Assembly: GCA_049516635.1 (NCBI GenBank)
Contig: JBEKSX010000088.1
Location: forward strand, 1 to 12,300
Direction: 5' to 3'
Length of the DNA: 12,300 nucleotides
DNA from: JBEKSX01 sp049516635
Lineage (GTDB): Bacteria; Bacteroidota; Ignavibacteria; Tepidaquicellales; OLB5
Below the pieces are notes generated by a model, which did not search any database, was not told where the DNA came from, and worked only from the letters and a program-made list of their open reading frames with translations. The position numbers and the translations under genes are program-made. This document shows, piece by piece, positions 5,174-11,959 of this stretch (positions are counted from its first letter, which is position 1; the number at the start of each line of letters is the position of its first letter).

Positions 5174-6046
5174 TTATTTATTTTCGCCTTTAAGCTGGTC
5201 TCTTATTTTAATTGCTTCAGTGGCTTTATCGTTCATTCCCAGATTGCCGTAAACCGGAACGAGAAACTCGTATGCAAGTATCTTGTTGGCTTTATCCGTT
5301 GACAGCGCGAGTTCTTCCAGATAGGGAAGAGCTGCCTGGTATTTTTCTTTAAATGACTTATCGTCAGGATTCACATTCTGCACGGAGTCCCGGATTTTCT
5401 CGCCCCATTTCAAGTATCCGATGCCGAGATTATAAATTACGACTTCGTGGTTAACTCCGGGTCCGGGGACAAGATCCAGTGCTTTTTTATACTGTTCTAC
5501 GGCTCCACCGTAATTGCCCTGTCCTTCCAGCTCGACACCTTTATCCAGGATGGGTTTAATTACTATCGTATGGACCTTATTGCCGATGATATCAATATTT
5601 TTCTGAGCTAAAATGCTGTCGGGTTCAAGTACAAGGCATATTTTAAAGCTGCTGACCGCTTCATCATATAACGGGAGTGCCGAATCGCCCTTAGTCTTTG
5701 AGGCAATCTCGAATTTTTTGAATCCCCGGTCGAATGTCTGGCCCCATTCCTGTATTAGCTCGCTCTGGTAAGTATTTTTTCCGATTTTTCGGTATTGGTC
5801 CATGGCTTCTTTAACGCCGTCCAGTTTATTGAGTTTTGCTCTGCACATGGCAAGGTAGAACCAGGCCTCTTCGTTTACAGGATTTTGCCGGGTTTCCAGT
5901 GCAAATTCTTTTTCAGCTTTTTCATAATTACCCGTATTGTAAGCTATCAATGCGGTGGTTTGCTCGGCTGTGTTGCAGCCGTTAATTCCGTAAACAAGGA
6001 AAATTGTGAATAATATTAGTACTGCGGATTTAATTATTAATCTCAT
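5174..6046 (-). CDS. TPR-repeat lipoprotein
   Basis: This 290-residue protein has a lipoprotein signal peptide: basic start MRLIIK, hydrophobic core, then INGC with Cys24 as the likely lipidated residue. TPR-like helical repeats follow at about residues 32-85 (AYNTGNYEKAEKEFALETR and on) and 165-215 (GNYGGAVEQYKKALDLVPG), with more helical sequence toward the C-terminus. TPR lipoproteins of this type act as scaffolds in the periplasm or on the outer membrane; the specific partner is not visible. It is first in the operon with sppA, the IHF-like gene and the small ribosomal-type gene. GGAG lies 11 nt before ATG 6046. Confidence 0.8.
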   Translation of the reverse strand: MRLIIKSAVLILFTIFLVYGINGCNTAEQTTALIAYNTGNYEKAEKEFALETRQNPVNEEAWFYLAMCRAKLNKLDGVKEAMDQYRKIGKNTYQSELIQEWGQTFDRGFKKFEIASKTKGDSALPLYDEAVSSFKICLVLEPDSILAQKNIDIIGNKVHTIVIKPILDKGVELEGQGNYGGAVEQYKKALDLVPGPGVNHEVVIYNLGIGYLKWGEKIRDSVQNVNPDDKSFKEKYQAALPYLEELALSTDKANKILAYEFLVPVYGNLGMNDKATEAIKIRDQLKGENK

Positions 6047-6148
6047 TTTATAAGAACTCCAATTAATTTCTAATAATCGCTTTATTTATAAGCAGTTAAA
6101 TATAATAAAAAAACTCTGTTTAAAAAGCCTAATTCCGATTCCCGGGCA

Positions 6149-8308
6149 TTACTGCTCCTGATTTTGGGTCATAATTGACCTGGATATATAGAACTCTGAA
6201 GCGATAAATATGAGTGCAAGGATAATAAAATATCTCCAAATCTCTCTGCCGTTCCTGGCTGAGAGGATGGAAGCTGTCAGTTTTTCATCAGGAGTGAAAA
6301 CGTTTATTTCGGTTTTGTATTTTTCACGAAATAATTTTACCAGTTCGGAGGGTGTGAATTTTTCCAGATCGGATTCCTTTTTGTTAAAATTCGCGGGATA
6401 TTCACCGAGCAGATTATTCTTACGATAGATACGGTAGTTGGAAGTGTTCACTACATAATTTTTCAGATTGACAAGGTTTGAATCCCGAACAATTAAACTG
6501 TTTGTGCCGTCATTGGTGACGATATGGAGTGTATCACCGGGTGAAACCGTACCAAAGTTTTTTAAATCTAAAAAATAATCTTTTCCCGTAACTGCTTCTT
6601 TGAACTGGCTGCGGTTAGAAAGATATAATATACTGCGGACCGTGATGGGTGCAAAAAGATTGCTCGCGGGGAAATCCGAATTTTTCATATCGGGTGCAAC
6701 GGAATAGAACAGCAGTTTTCCTTTGCCACATGTGTATTCCACAAGGAAGTTCTTTTCATTGTTGAGCTTGATAAGAGGTATTGAATTTTGTCCTGTTAAT
6801 ATATTTAGTCCTGATCTCACATGGGGTGATTCTCCGGCAATGTAATCCTGCCCCGAGGATGACCTGAATATGCCGTCGAAGATCGGATGTTCAAGATCGA
6901 TCTTTTCAAAACGGAAAGGCTGGCTTTCGGGTGCATTTCCGAATGACGGATTGATAAAAGGCAGGTCGAGGGTTTTCATTAATACCCGGTTATAATTATC
7001 GATAGAAATATCGTTGCCCGGATAGATGATAACGCCTCCGCCGTTCTGCATATATGAGTTCAACCAGACGGCTTCTTCCTGTGTAAAACTTTGTTTACCG
7101 GCTATCACGATGCAGTCAAAGTTTTTGGGGTCAGTATTTTGTATGTCATTAGTACCGGTTTGTTTGATAACGAAGAAATCCGCAGAATTGTTGAGCGAAT
7201 CTCTCATCAATTCTTCCGAAGCGGTTAATGCCAATCTGACAAAATCCAGGTCAGATGTGGAAGGTGAAATGAAAAGCACATTGACTCTTTCGGGTATCTT
7301 GAATGAAAAGTACCGTTTATTATCGTTTATTAATTCGTCATCAGCAAGGATGTTATCAACAATCTCGATATTTCCTCCGCAATATCCCGTAATACCGGGT
7401 ATGAAGGAAAACTCGGTTTCTACGGAAGAGCCGGCGGGAATGTCAATGACCTTCTCATCGCGGTAATTTTTAGCACCTGAGAAATATAATATTATGCTTT
7501 TATTAGATACATTAAAAGTGTTGCGGTTGGTAACCGTACATTTAATTTTTACGCTCTTATTTTTTTCGAATATCTTAGTTAAAACATTTACGGTATCTAT
7601 CGAAATATTATTTCCCGTCCTTGCCGATGAAAGCACGATATTGAATTTCGTGATGCCTTTTTTGCCGAAAATGTTTGTTTCGGGATTAAGAGAATTTATT
7701 GTACTTTTTTGCCCATCAGTGAAGTAAAATATCTCTTTATATGGGTTGGATGAATTTTCAAGGATGCGGTCAGCATAGAAAAATATTTCGTTCGGGTCCC
7801 GGGTTACATCGGATATCTTAGTCCTGGTTACGGAATCTTTCAGTTCGTCAGGGTCTGTATATAGGACATTTTTTCCCTGTAATCCGAGCTTCGAGACGGG
7901 TGAAAAATAAAGTTCGTCATTATCAGCCGTGATGCCGAGAGTTTCGGTGAGTTTTTTCTTAGCATTATCAAAGCTGCTTCCCTCGGTTTCGCGTTCCTGC
8001 ATGCTGAATGAATCATCCAGCAGGAAGAGAATGGAGCTTCGGGGAATTTCCCCTGCTGCACCGAGATATCCCGAGGCAAAAGGACGTGCGAAAGCGATAA
8101 CCAGCGAGATAACGAAAGCTATCCTGCAAAGTAGGATGAGGAGCTGTTTAAATTTTATTTTTTTGTAGCGTGTCTGCTGAATCTCCTTCAGGAACATCAA
8201 TGTAGAGAACTCTATCTTCTTTGTTCTCCTGAGGTTGAAGATATGGATGAGTATCGGCACTGAAACCGCAGCAAGTCCCCAAAGTATCGCAGGATTTAAA
8301 AAAGTCAT
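6149..8308 (-). CDS. BatA N-terminal domain / VWA-like membrane protein
   Basis: The 719-residue protein opens with MTFLNPAILWGLAAVSVPIL and two membrane spans (about 6-25 and 56-75), the double-span N-terminal domain of BatA-type proteins common in Bacteroidota. A von Willebrand A-like segment follows, with a MIDAS-type DxSxS (D98, S100, S102 in DDSFSM). A beta-rich stretch spans about 235-310. A class I glutamine amidotransferase-like fold lies around 342-545 (NVLFISPS, DCIVIAG, NGGGVIIYPGND). A last span at about 690-708 anchors the C-terminus, so the large middle part probably faces the periplasm. The role is unknown; related Bat proteins are linked to stress and aerotolerance. It precedes the TPR lipoprotein gene on the same strand with a 102-nt gap, so it may be a separate unit. 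Confidence 0.85.
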   Translation of the reverse strand: MTFLNPAILWGLAAVSVPILIHIFNLRRTKKIEFSTLMFLKEIQQTRYKKIKFKQLLILLCRIAFVISLVIAFARPFASGYLGAAGEIPRSSILFLLDDSFSMQERETEGSSFDNAKKKLTETLGITADNDELYFSPVSKLGLQGKNVLYTDPDELKDSVTRTKISDVTRDPNEIFFYADRILENSSNPYKEIFYFTDGQKSTINSLNPETNIFGKKGITKFNIVLSSARTGNNISIDTVNVLTKIFEKNKSVKIKCTVTNRNTFNVSNKSIILYFSGAKNYRDEKVIDIPAGSSVETEFSFIPGITGYCGGNIEIVDNILADDELINDNKRYFSFKIPERVNVLFISPSTSDLDFVRLALTASEELMRDSLNNSADFFVIKQTGTNDIQNTDPKNFDCIVIAGKQSFTQEEAVWLNSYMQNGGGVIIYPGNDISIDNYNRVLMKTLDLPFINPSFGNAPESQPFRFEKIDLEHPIFDGIFRSSSGQDYIAGESPHVRSGLNILTGQNSIPLIKLNNEKNFLVEYTCGKGKLLFYSVAPDMKNSDFPASNLFAPITVRSILYLSNRSQFKEAVTGKDYFLDLKNFGTVSPGDTLHIVTNDGTNSLIVRDSNLVNLKNYVVNTSNYRIYRKNNLLGEYPANFNKKESDLEKFTPSELVKLFREKYKTEINVFTPDEKLTASILSARNGREIWRYFIILALIFIASEFYISRSIMTQNQEQ

Positions 8309-8420
8309 GCCTGCAAATTAACGAATTCAGCGCTTTAATAAAGTTACAAAATGGGTATGATAAATAAATAATTACACAATCGGATCTGAAAAATTGAGCA
8401 GAGTAGAGAGAGGAATATAA

Positions 8421-8690
8421 TTATTTCATTAATCTATAAACATCTTTTCGATGTCTAAAATATAGAATAGTGATTAAATTTTGATTTTTGTCAACGTGGT
8501 AAATAATCCTGTAATCACCAGCGCGAATCCGAAATAAGGATTGAGCCCCGCTGATCTTCATTACACCATAGGGTAGTGGATTTTCTATTAAGGAAGAGAT
8601 TTTATTATTTATAGCTTTGATAATTTCTTTTGGAAGGTTCTTTAATTCTTTGAGGGCTTTTTTCTTAAATTCAATACTATAATAATTCAT
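8421..8690 (-). CDS. RelE/ParE-family toxin
   Basis: This 89-residue protein has the RelE fold signature: helical start YSIEFKKKALKELKNLPKEI, then LFRIRAGDYRIIYHV and a closing FRHRKDVYRLM. R54, R56, R61, R81 and Y85 correspond to positions used for mRNA cleavage in RelE-like ribosome-dependent interferases. The gene overlaps the end of the antitoxin gene by 14 nt, the usual antitoxin-first arrangement. Activity is inferred from the family; ParE-type gyrase poisoning is the alternative. Confidence 0.88.
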   Translation of the reverse strand: MNYYSIEFKKKALKELKNLPKEIIKAINNKISSLIENPLPYGVMKISGAQSLFRIRAGDYRIIYHVDKNQNLITILYFRHRKDVYRLMK

Positions 8691-8910
8691 CTTTTTTCAA
8701 ATCTTTTATAACATCGTCGTATGGAATAACTTTATCATTTTTCCTATCCGCAACAATTGCCAGATCATGAAGATCTTCCAGGAGAGATTCATATGTCTTG
8801 ATGGGAAGAATTACTTTCCTTTTTTTGCCGTTAGGGTCGGTTATATATTCGATATTTTTAGATGACTTATATGTTCTTTGTTTTTTATTTTTCTTTGTTT
8901 TGATTTTCAT
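8677..8910 (-). CDS. Type II antitoxin of the RelE-type module
   Basis: This 77-residue protein immediately precedes the toxin gene and overlaps it by 14 nt. The middle, IEYITDPNGKKRKVILPIKTYESLLEDL, is the typical core of small Phd/RelB-like antitoxins that accompany RelE toxins, and the acidic C-terminus (YDDVIKDLKKDELL) would wrap the toxin. The first 18 residues are unusually rich in Lys (MKIKTKKNKKQRTYKSSK) and may be an added nucleic-acid-binding tail. No in-frame ATG lies further downstream to allow a shorter form. Antitoxins usually repress their own operon, but I found no convincing operator palindrome upstream of ATG 8910. Confidence 0.82.
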   Translation of the reverse strand: MKIKTKKNKKQRTYKSSKNIEYITDPNGKKRKVILPIKTYESLLEDLHDLAIVADRKNDKVIPYDDVIKDLKKDELL

Positions 8911-9037
8911 ATTTATGTTAATATTAGATTTTACTGTTATGCAATATAATTATTATGATTAAAGATTAAAATACTAAGATATTGGATTTTCTTCATAGGG
9001 AACTACAAAATCTACTTTCTAATTCATTTTTTTTCTT

Positions 9038-9045
9038 TAATTTTG
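9038..9045 (+). promoter_or_regulatory. Bacteroidota -7 promoter box for the 38-residue gene
   Basis: TAATTTTG is an exact match to TAnnTTTG. A poor -33 candidate, TTTC (9016-9019), lies 18 nt upstream. Transcription would start within a few bases of ATG 9050, so the mRNA would be nearly leaderless. Confidence 0.45.
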
Positions 9046-9049
9046 TCAC

Positions 9050-9166
9050 ATGGATACAACTTTATTGGTATTTTGTATTATCGGTGTCATTATGTTCGCA
9101 GGTTACCTGGGGTTGATATATTACACCTCGTACAAAGATTACCACAAGAAGAAAGAGAAAGCATAA
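9050..9166 (+). CDS. 38-residue single-span membrane protein
   Basis: ATG 9050 opens a 38-residue frame ending at TAA 9164-9166. It has a hydrophobic span at about residues 4-25 (LLVFCIIGVIMFAGYLGLIY, 5-24) followed by a basic tail, YKDYHKKKEKA, so the N-terminus should lie outside the cytoplasm. A -7 promoter box is placed just upstream and a strong intrinsic terminator just downstream, so the gene is a self-contained transcription unit, which argues that it is real. I do not recognise the family. The general form resembles accessory subunits of membrane complexes such as CcoQ, but there is no specific motif. Confidence 0.65.
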   Translation: MDTTLLVFCIIGVIMFAGYLGLIYYTSYKDYHKKKEKA

Positions 9167-9195
9167 TATTTATTATTTATCATACTATACTACAG

Positions 9196-9224
9196 GGCGG
9201 GAATAATCCCGCCTTTTTTGTTTT
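9196..9224 (+). terminator. Rho-independent terminator
   Basis: GGCGGGA (9196-9202) pairs perfectly with TCCCGCC (9207-9213) around loop ATAA and is followed by TTTTTTGTTTT. It ends the 38-residue gene 29 nt after its stop and isolates it from the Nudix gene. Confidence 0.9.
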
Positions 9225-9262
9225 AGCATATCTCCATAATTTACGGAAAATCATAATTGTGT

Positions 9263-9811
9263 ATGGAATTAAAACCCTGGAAAAAAATATCAACCGAAAT
9301 TAAGTTCAAAAATCCCTGGTGGACTTATCTTGTTGAAAAATACGAACTGCCTTCCGGAAGAGAAGGGACCTATCATTCGGTGCATACGTCGGGATCTGCA
9401 TTTATTATACCCGTTACTAAAGGCGGAAAACTGCTTCTGGTGAACCAGTACAGGTTCTTAAATGACAGGCTGAGCATTGAATTCCCCGGGGGCGGTATAA
9501 AGGAAGGCGAAGAACCCGAGAGCATCGCACATAAAGAGCTTATCGAAGAAACCGGTTTTGACGGTGAACTGGAAAAGATAGGGATATTCAATCCATACAA
9601 TGGTGTAACCAACGAGATATGCCATGTTTACATTGCGAGGGATCTGAAATCATCTAATGACCATGCAAAGGACGATTCCGAAGAATTTGAATTGATCGAG
9701 CTCACGGTTTCCGGGGTCAGGGAGAAAATCAACTCTAATGAGATATATGACGGCATGACGCTTGCGAGCTGGGCGCTGGCGGAGAAATATCTTGCGGAGC
9801 ACCCGGGGTAG
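9263..9811 (+). CDS. Nudix hydrolase (ADP-ribose pyrophosphatase-like)
   Basis: This 182-residue enzyme hydrolyses a nucleoside diphosphate linked to another group, most likely ADP-ribose or a similar sugar nucleotide, in the cytoplasm. The Nudix box spans residues 77-99 (G-x5-E-x7-KELIEETGF), where E95 and E96 in IEETG, with E92, hold the metal ions. The usual Arg before the first Glu is replaced by Lys (K91), a conservative change. The preceding LLLVNQYRFLNDRLSIEFPG is typical of the ADP-ribose pyrophosphatase branch. I use ATG 9263 rather than the upstream TTG 9257. The gene lies just past a terminator and is transcribed separately from the 38-residue gene. Confidence 0.9.
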   Translation: MELKPWKKISTEIKFKNPWWTYLVEKYELPSGREGTYHSVHTSGSAFIIPVTKGGKLLLVNQYRFLNDRLSIEFPGGGIKEGEEPESIAHKELIEETGFDGELEKIGIFNPYNGVTNEICHVYIARDLKSSNDHAKDDSEEFELIELTVSGVREKINSNEIYDGMTLASWALAEKYLAEHPG

Positions 9812-9849
9812 TATGAAATTATCTAACCGTATCAAATAATATTATTTAT

Positions 9850-9857
9850 TATATTTG
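9850..9857 (+). promoter_or_regulatory. Bacteroidota -7 promoter box for the PAP2 gene
   Basis: TATATTTG is an exact TAnnTTTG match 16 nt before the TTG start at 9874. No clear -33 TTTG was found at the expected distance. A short leader of roughly 10 nt is implied. Confidence 0.4.
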
Positions 9858-9873
9858 AGCATTAGAGAACAGT

Positions 9874-10578
9874 TTGGAAGATAAAAACTTAGGTCAAAGA
9901 ACCATCAAAGACCTGAAACAGTTGTGGTTCGATTTCAGATGGGTTTACCCAAATGCCTTTAACAAAGTATTTGCTAACTGGCAGATTTCCCTTGCCTGCG
10001 TATTTATTATTTTATCCTCATTTTATCTGGATGGAGCCGTTACTTCACTTATCACCAGCTTAAAGAGCTCTGTGGTTGACAGGATATTTGAATTCGGAAA
10101 TTGGTACGGACACGGAACAGCAACACTGTATCTGTTCCTCGGCTTATATATTATAGGACTTTTTTTTAATAAGGATAAGATCAAAGACACCGGACTGCTC
10201 ATCGGCGAGACATTCATATTTGCGGGATTTATAACGCTTATTTTCAAATCGTTTTTCGGCAGATGGAGACCTTTTACAAATCACGGTGATTTTGCATTCT
10301 ATGGTTTCACATGGTCCGATAATGACCACTTATCATTTACTTCGGGACATGCTAATGTTGCGTTTTGTTTATCGACTGTGCTTGCATCGACCACTGATAA
10401 TATATATCTAAAAATATTCTATTATGCGCTTGCTGTAAATACGGGATTAAGCCGTATCTATCATGATCAGCACTGGCTGTCGGATGTGGTGATGGCTGTT
10501 ATGATAGCATTGCTTATCAGCAAAGTACTTATTAGTTTTCACCGGGGAGAAGAAAAAACGCCGGTCAATATTGATTGA
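9874..10578 (+). CDS. PAP2-family membrane phosphatase (lipid phosphate phosphatase type)
   Basis: This 234-residue integral membrane protein has the complete phosphatidic acid phosphatase type 2 signature: KSFFGRWRP (K125, R132, P133), SFTSGHA (S157, G158, H159) and SRIYHDQHWLSD (R194, nucleophile H200, D204). Members remove phosphate from phosphatidic acid, undecaprenyl pyrophosphate or similar lipids; the substrate cannot be told from sequence. Hydrophobic spans occur near 37-55, 82-98, 108-124, 161-172, 180-192 and 205-222. The start is TTG 9874: an in-frame TGA lies at 9856-9858 and no in-frame ATG exists before the membrane part. It is followed by a small membrane-protein gene on the same strand. 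Confidence 0.93.
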   Translation: MEDKNLGQRTIKDLKQLWFDFRWVYPNAFNKVFANWQISLACVFIILSSFYLDGAVTSLITSLKSSVVDRIFEFGNWYGHGTATLYLFLGLYIIGLFFNKDKIKDTGLLIGETFIFAGFITLIFKSFFGRWRPFTNHGDFAFYGFTWSDNDHLSFTSGHANVAFCLSTVLASTTDNIYLKIFYYALAVNTGLSRIYHDQHWLSDVVMAVMIALLISKVLISFHRGEEKTPVNID

Positions 10579-10580
10579 CC
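10563..10580 (+). terminator. Hairpin over the PAP2 stop codon, possible weak terminator
   Basis: GGTCAAT (10563-10569) and ATTGACC (10574-10580) form a perfect 7-bp stem with loop ATTG, spanning the TGA at 10576-10578. The following TTATCTAATTTATTATAG is only partly T-rich, so termination is uncertain. Confidence 0.35.
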
Positions 10581-10621
10581 TTATCTAATTTATTATAGTT
10601 ATTATAGCATTTCGTGCAATC

Positions 10622-10634
10622 AGGAGGAGGAGGA
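10622..10634 (+). promoter_or_regulatory. Extended GGA-repeat Shine-Dalgarno that decides the TTG start
   Basis: AGGAGGAGGAGGA offers several overlapping AGGAGG registers within 1-7 nt of TTG 10635. Strong Shine-Dalgarno sequences are rare elsewhere in this window, so this site stands out and supports the shorter reading of the gene. Confidence 0.6.
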
Positions 10635-10934
10635 TTGAACGAATATATAGTATATTTCATTGTATGGACTGTTCTCGTTCTACTGCTTTCTTTTTTTATC
10701 AGGTTTATGATATCAAGAATAAGCAGGTCTGAAAATCAGGAGTCTAAAAACTCTCTTTTTACACTGCTTATGTTGATAGGTATTCCCTTAACATTACTGC
10801 TTCTGATCACCCCGATAGTAGTATTAGGGAGCGATAAGTCCCTGGGAGCGGAATATAAACTCCTTTTAATGTTATTTGCCGCATTAATTATAATATTTGT
10901 GTATTATGGGCACAGGAGAAAAATAATGAAATAA
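10635..10934 (+). CDS. Small integral membrane protein of unknown function
   Basis: This 99-residue protein, starting MNEYIVYFIVWTVLVLLLSF, has three predicted spans (about 5-24, 44-67 and 77-93) with basic loops (RFMISRISR) and a basic tail (GHRRKIMK). I recognise no named family. The start is TTG 10635: a run of GGA triplets at 10622-10634 contains AGGAGG (10622-10627), 7 nt before it. The longer frame from GTG 10614 would translate that ribosome-binding sequence as MQSGGGG and is less likely. It lies 56 nt after the PAP2 stop and may share its transcript. Confidence 0.7.
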   Translation: MNEYIVYFIVWTVLVLLLSFFIRFMISRISRSENQESKNSLFTLLMLIGIPLTLLLLITPIVVLGSDKSLGAEYKLLLMLFAALIIIFVYYGHRRKIMK

Positions 10935-11017
10935 AGTTGAAATATTTAATTTTATTTCATTAAAAAAATCATTAAGTTATAATATCAAGTTATTTAAAAA
11001 CTTAAATAATAAATAAT

Positions 11018-11290
11018 ATGACAAAAGAACAAATCATTACAAAGATTGCGGAAGATGCGAAAACCACAAAGGTCCAGGCTAAGAAAGCTTTAGTATCATT
11101 CATGGACTGTGTATCGAAGACCTTAAAAAAAGGTGAAAAGGTTTCATTGGTCGGTTTCGGTACATTCTCGGTTTCCAAAAGAAATGCCAGGGTAGGGAGA
11201 AACCCGAGAACCGGTGCAGAGATTCAGATCAAAGCGAGAAAGGTAGCAAAGTTTAAAGCCAGCAGACAGTTATCTGACTCGGTTAACTGA
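11018..11290 (+). CDS. HU-family DNA-binding protein
   Basis: This 90-residue histone-like protein has exactly the length of bacterial HU. It has helices TKEQIITKIAEDAKTTKVQA (2-21), the beta core VSLVGFGTFSVSKR (42-55) and the DNA arm GRNPRTGAEIQIKARKVAKF (60-79), where P63 intercalates into DNA. It bends and compacts DNA as a dimer. The shape is classical HU, unlike the more IHF-like paralogue at 3954-4250. It is transcribed alone: an AT-rich leader lies upstream and a strong terminator lies about 125 nt downstream. Confidence 0.95.
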   Translation: MTKEQIITKIAEDAKTTKVQAKKALVSFMDCVSKTLKKGEKVSLVGFGTFSVSKRNARVGRNPRTGAEIQIKARKVAKFKASRQLSDSVN

Positions 11291-11320
11291 TCCGGTTTAA
11301 GGAGAGATAGAGATAATTTC

Positions 11321-11345
11321 CTTACGGGTATAAAATACCTGTAAG
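11321..11345 (+). other. Hairpin in the HU 3' region
   Basis: CTTACGGGTAT (11321-11331) pairs with ATACCTGTAAG (11335-11345) over 11 positions, one of them a G-T wobble, with loop AAA. No T run follows, so it is not an intrinsic terminator. It may stabilise or regulate the 3' untranslated part of the HU mRNA. Confidence 0.4.
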
Positions 11346-11414
11346 AGACGATGTGTTTTATTTCAGTTTTGGTCCGGCAGGTTTAGAAGAACCGTTCGGG
11401 TCTGCTAATTTGCA

Positions 11415-11441
11415 AAACAAGGGGCTTGGAGCCCCTTGTTT
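11415..11441. terminator. Bidirectional rho-independent terminator between HU and nuoB
   Basis: AAACAAGGGGCT (11415-11426) and AGCCCCTTGTTT (11430-11441) form a perfect 12-bp stem with loop TGG. On the plus strand TATTATAT follows. On the minus strand the A run before the stem becomes TTTT. It lies between convergent genes and probably ends both. Confidence 0.85.
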
Positions 11442-11466
11442 ATTATATGATAAGCATTAAATTCTG

Positions 11467-11952
11467 TTAACGCGTCAGTGATGATTTTTCTTTTTCTATT
11501 TTCTTCTGCACCTGAATGATCGCCTGCATAAGTGCCTCAGGACGGGGCGGGCATCCCGCTACATAAACATCTACCGGGATAAATTGGTCTATTCCCTGAA
11601 CAACCGAATATGTCCTGTACATTCCGCCGCTGGATGTACACGCACCCATAGCGATGCACCACTTAGGGTCAGGCATCTGGTCCCAAATCTTTCTCACTAC
11701 CCATGCCATCTTATATGTGACAGTACCTGCCACTATCATCAGGTCGGATTGCCTCGGTGAGAAACGGAACACCTCCGAACCAAATCGTGCAACATCGAAC
11801 CTTGAGCTTGCCATAGCCATCATTTCTATCGCACAGCATGAAATTCCCATGGGCATAGGCCAGAGAGAATTTTTTCTGGACCAGTTGATTATCTCTTCCA
11901 GCTTCGTTGTGAAGAAGCCTTCGTTATTTAATGATGAATTTAAGTCTGCCAT
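11467..11952 (-). CDS. nuoB: NADH-quinone oxidoreductase subunit B (complex I)
   Basis: This 161-residue subunit carries the terminal iron-sulfur cluster N2 of complex I, which passes electrons to quinone at the membrane interface. The four expected ligands are present: the adjacent pair C39-C40 in GISCCAIEM, C105 in MGACTSSGG and C134 in GCPPRPE. The length is that of a compact bacterial NuoB. It begins 7 nt after nuoA, as expected for the nuo operon. No further nuo gene follows in this window: the terminator at 11415-11441 lies directly behind it, so the rest of complex I must be encoded elsewhere. Confidence 0.97.
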   Translation of the reverse strand: MADLNSSLNNEGFFTTKLEEIINWSRKNSLWPMPMGISCCAIEMMAMASSRFDVARFGSEVFRFSPRQSDLMIVAGTVTYKMAWVVRKIWDQMPDPKWCIAMGACTSSGGMYRTYSVVQGIDQFIPVDVYVAGCPPRPEALMQAIIQVQKKIEKEKSSLTR

Positions 11953-11959
11953 TGATAAT

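Noticed and set aside
7026..8168. Frames antisense or out of frame to the BatA-like gene
   Set aside because: The BatA/VWA reading has clear domains throughout, and the others lack recognisable features.
9043..9303. 86-codon frame overlapping the 38-residue gene and the terminator
   Set aside because: It reads through a strong intrinsic terminator and out of frame over both the small membrane gene and the Nudix start.
10614..10634. GTG start giving an MQSGGGG extension
   Set aside because: The Gly codons are the GGA-repeat Shine-Dalgarno sequence for the TTG at 10635.
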